NCBI RefSeq assembly: GCF_000175615.1
Contig: NZ_ACVO01000005.1
Coordinates: forward strand, 1 to 64,000
Reading direction: 5' to 3'
Length of the DNA: 64,000 nt
From: Rothia mucilaginosa ATCC 25296
Lineage (GTDB): Bacteria; Actinomycetota; Actinomycetes; Actinomycetales; Micrococcaceae
Positions within the stretch are counted from its first letter, which is position 1; each line of letters begins with the position of its first letter. The position numbers and the translations under genes were made by a program. A model generated the notes under the pieces. It did no database searches, was not told the origin of the DNA, and saw nothing but the letters and a program-made list of their open reading frames with translations. This document shows positions 62,078 to 64,000 of this stretch, one piece after another.

Positions 62078-62244
62078 GGGAAAGCTGAAAGTCAGTCCTA
62101 TCGCCGTGCCCTCAAACAGACGGCGGAGGCGCCGGCCCGGCACACCCCGCCACCGGCACCTACAGGATTCGTGGAGCAACCACGCTCCCGCAGGCTTCAG
62201 CACAATGGCACACATCAGGGGCACACATCGGGGAGGTGAAGTGA

Positions 62245-62676
62245 ATGTTCTTAGGTACCTACTCGCCACGAATGGACGCCAAAGGACGCATCATCCTTCC
62301 CGCCAAATTCCGTGAGGAACTCTCAGCAGGCCTCGTTCTGACCCGCGGTCAAGAACGATGCCTGTACGTTTTCCCCGCCGCAGAATTTGAACGCATCCAC
62401 GAGCGGATGCGCACCGCGCCCCTGCCCGGACGAGCCGCCCGAGACTTCCTGCGAGTCTTCCTCTCAGGAGCCTCAGACGAACTGCCCGACAAGCAGGGAC
62501 GCATCACCATCCCGCCGATACTGCGCCAATACGCAGGACTGACCGACAACCTCGTCGTCATCGGATCCGGAACCCGCGCAGAAATCTGGGATGCAGCCGC
62601 CTGGGAGGAATACCTCGCCCGCACCGAAGCTGAATTTGCCTCCCTCGACGAGGACCCGTTCAGCCCGCTGCTCTAA
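62245..62676 (+). CDS. mraZ: transcriptional regulator MraZ
   Basis: This first gene of the dcw cluster encodes a 143-residue ring-forming regulator of two AbrB-like halves. The N-terminal motif is [24 protein letters not shown] within residues 1-24 (family: GxxxxxxDxKGRxxxPxxFR), repeated in the second half as [26 protein letters not shown] precedes ATG 62245. It most likely binds the GTGGNG repeats upstream. rsmH follows after 102 bases. Confidence 0.96.
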   Translation: MFLGTYSPRMDAKGRIILPAKFREELSAGLVLTRGQERCLYVFPAAEFERIHERMRTAPLPGRAARDFLRVFLSGASDELPDKQGRITIPPILRQYAGLTDNLVVIGSGTRAEIWDAAAWEEYLARTEAEFASLDEDPFSPLL

Positions 62677-62778
62677 CCGGCTTTGCCGGTGTAGCAGCTA
62701 CCACCCGGCATCTCTCTATCACCACCGCACCACTCTTCCGTAAACCTTCCCGCAGGACAAACTCTCACAGGAGCACCC

Positions 62779-63843
62779 ATGAGCGTAGACCACGCCCCCG
62801 AAACCGGTACGACCGCATCCGGCGCTGCCGCCAAGGTCACCGGCGCATCCATTGAGAACCTCTCCCAGCGTGAAGCCAGCGAACGTCACGTGCCCGTCAT
62901 GCTGGACCGCTGCATTAACCTGCTGGCACCCGGCATTGAACGCGCCGTTGAGGAGCGCGGCACCGCCTACGTTATTGATGGCACCCTCGGCATGGGCGGT
63001 CACTCCGAGGCGCTGCTTGAACGCTTCGAAAACCTTGTACTCATCGGCATTGACCGCGACCTGCAAGCGCACGCCATCGCCGGTGAGCGCCTGGCGCGCT
63101 TCGGTGACCGATTCGTGCCCGTCCACGCCGTCTACGATGAGATTGACCGCGCTATGGAAACCGCAGGCGTGCAGGGTATTGATGGCATCCTGATGGACCT
63201 AGGCGTCTCCTCCATGCAGCTGGACGAACGCACCCGAGGCTTCGCCTACTCCTACGACGCACCCCTGGACATGCGCATGAACTCCGAAGACGAGCTCACC
63301 GCCCGCATCGTCGTCAACGAATACAGCGAAGATCAGCTACGCCGCATTATCCGCAATTGGGGCGAAGAGAAGTTCGCATCGCGTATCGCCCGCGCCATCT
63401 GTACCGCCCGCGCCAACGCACCCCTGGAAACCACCGGTGAGCTCGTGCGCATTATCCAGAAGGCTGTGCCAGTCGCCGCGCAGCGTACCGGCGGCCACCC
63501 CGCCAAGCGTACCTTCCAGGCGTTGCGTATCGAAGTGAACCACGAACTGGAAGCCCTCGAACGCGCCGTACCGGCAGCCCTGGAGGCGCTCAACCTCGGC
63601 GGCCGATTCGTCGCCATGAGCTACCACAGCCTCGAAGACAAAATCGTCAAGAGGGCACTGACCGCAGAGGCAACCTCCAAGGCACCCAAGGGCTTCCCGG
63701 TAGAGCTTGAAGAGCACAAGCCCACCGTCAAAATCATTACCCGCGGCGCCGAACCGCCTACCGACGAGGAAATCGAACAGAACTCTCGCGCCGCCAGCGC
63801 CAAGTTGCGCGCCGCCGAGAAGATCCGCATCCCCGCCAAGTAG
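62779..63843 (+). CDS. rsmH: 16S rRNA N4-methyltransferase RsmH
   Basis: This SAM-dependent enzyme methylates N4 of C1402 in 16S rRNA. The 354-residue protein has the family motif [15 protein letters not shown] near residues 35-49, SAM motif [44 protein letters not shown] (within it LGVSSMQLD and DMRM) and the C-terminal [13 protein letters not shown]-terminal ~30 residues are a variable extension. CAGGAGCACCC precedes ATG 62779. It is the usual second gene of the dcw cluster. Confidence 0.96.
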   Translation: MSVDHAPETGTTASGAAAKVTGASIENLSQREASERHVPVMLDRCINLLAPGIERAVEERGTAYVIDGTLGMGGHSEALLERFENLVLIGIDRDLQAHAIAGERLARFGDRFVPVHAVYDEIDRAMETAGVQGIDGILMDLGVSSMQLDERTRGFAYSYDAPLDMRMNSEDELTARIVVNEYSEDQLRRIIRNWGEEKFASRIARAICTARANAPLETTGELVRIIQKAVPVAAQRTGGHPAKRTFQALRIEVNHELEALERAVPAALEALNLGGRFVAMSYHSLEDKIVKRALTAEATSKAPKGFPVELEEHKPTVKIITRGAEPPTDEEIEQNSRAASAKLRAAEKIRIPAK

Positions 63844-63864
63844 AAGAATAGAAAGCGAAGAAGA

Positions 63865-64000
63865 GTGAGCACCCAGCACGCATCCCCGCGCCCCACCCGC
63901 GCCCAGGGCGCCCCGCGGAGTCGACGCGCCGGTTCCTCGCGCCCTGCCGCCGGCACCCCCGGCGCCGTTGGCTCTACCCGCGCATCCTCTACTGGTGGTT
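63865..64000 (+). CDS. ftsL: probable FtsL-like protein, N-terminal fragment cut by window edge
   Basis: A GTG at 63865, 21 bases after the rsmH stop and behind GAAGAAGA, opens a frame that runs off the window. The 45 visible residues are Ser/Arg/Pro/Ala/Gly-rich and basic (QHASPRPTRAQG, SRRAGSSRPAAG). No membrane helix appears before the cut. In Actinobacteria a bitopic FtsL with a basic cytoplasmic tail follows rsmH, so the call rests on position only. Confidence 0.6.
   Translation, partial: MSTQHASPRPTRAQGAPRSRRAGSSRPAAGTPGAVGSTRASSTGG

Larger units (their letters stand above)
61688..62244. other. mraZ leader region
   Basis: About 557 bases without a gene. They hold the DUF3040 terminator (61785-61819), four GTGGNG repeats (62043-62077) and a possible GATACT -10 box at 62030-62035. 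The last 15 bases have GGGAGGTG for mraZ. Confidence 0.5.

Overview
This 64 kb window is chromosomal DNA of a high-GC Gram-positive bacterium in the family Micrococcaceae. The most likely source is a Rothia (R. mucilaginosa-like) strain. The assignment rests on gene content and gene order read by eye, not on a database search. Pointers are: mycothiol chemistry (mycothione reductase); two gene runs in the order known from Mycobacterium and Corynebacterium; no phage, insertion sequence or CRISPR; and moderate-to-high GC with C-ending codons.

Layout. (1) 1-192: 3' end of a ribosomal RNA operon (5S rRNA and terminators). (2) 384-19077: a co-directional core run: TPR protein, HAD phosphatase, small coiled protein, tlyA, nadK, recN, pyrG, NUDIX hydrolase, xerD, parA-like, scpA, scpB, rRNA pseudouridine synthase, tyrA, cmk, der. 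This matches the mycobacterial Rv1691-Rv1713 order. It covers NADP and CTP supply, recombination repair, chromosome segregation and ribosome maturation. (3) 19292: tRNA-Pro(GGG). (4) 19946-25915: three tandem L-lactate permease paralogues, each with its own long leader. (5) 26190-29665: small membrane proteins and two alkylation-repair genes (tag, ogt). (6) 30333-35891: glycerol catabolism (glpF-glpK, glpD) with a divergent SorC-type regulator. (7) 36154-38345: an unassigned pair, a cytoplasmic-looking beta-propeller protein plus a Tat-exported protein. (8) 38527-43457: a LysR regulator divergent from a fused putA. (9) 43791-47930: gcvH, an FtsR-type MerR regulator, a second MerR regulator and an orphan ParA. 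The order resembles Rv1826-Rv1830, but garA/odhI and the DUF151 nuclease are absent. (10) 48233-59533: mycothione reductase, FadD15-like acyl-CoA ligase, esterase, PlsC, class II DAHP synthase, a PknL-type kinase divergent from its presumed DNA-binding partner (Rv2175c family), and a polyprenyl diphosphate synthase. (11) 59719-64000: dinB, a DUF3040 protein and the start of the division/cell-wall cluster (mraZ, rsmH, probable ftsL cut by the window edge).

The genes together fit an aerobic carbon economy based on lactate, glycerol and proline, set in ordinary core housekeeping. No single accessory 'system' dominates. The most unusual items are: five 11-residue amphipathic repeats at the C-terminus of the acyl-CoA ligase; a PknL-type kinase with an HGD catalytic loop and no activation-loop or extracellular sensor; a hairpin with a U-run inside the leader of the second lactate permease; four GTGGNG repeats at 9-10 bp spacing before mraZ; a perfect inverted repeat just before the PknL-partner gene; and the uncharacterised propeller/Tat pair.
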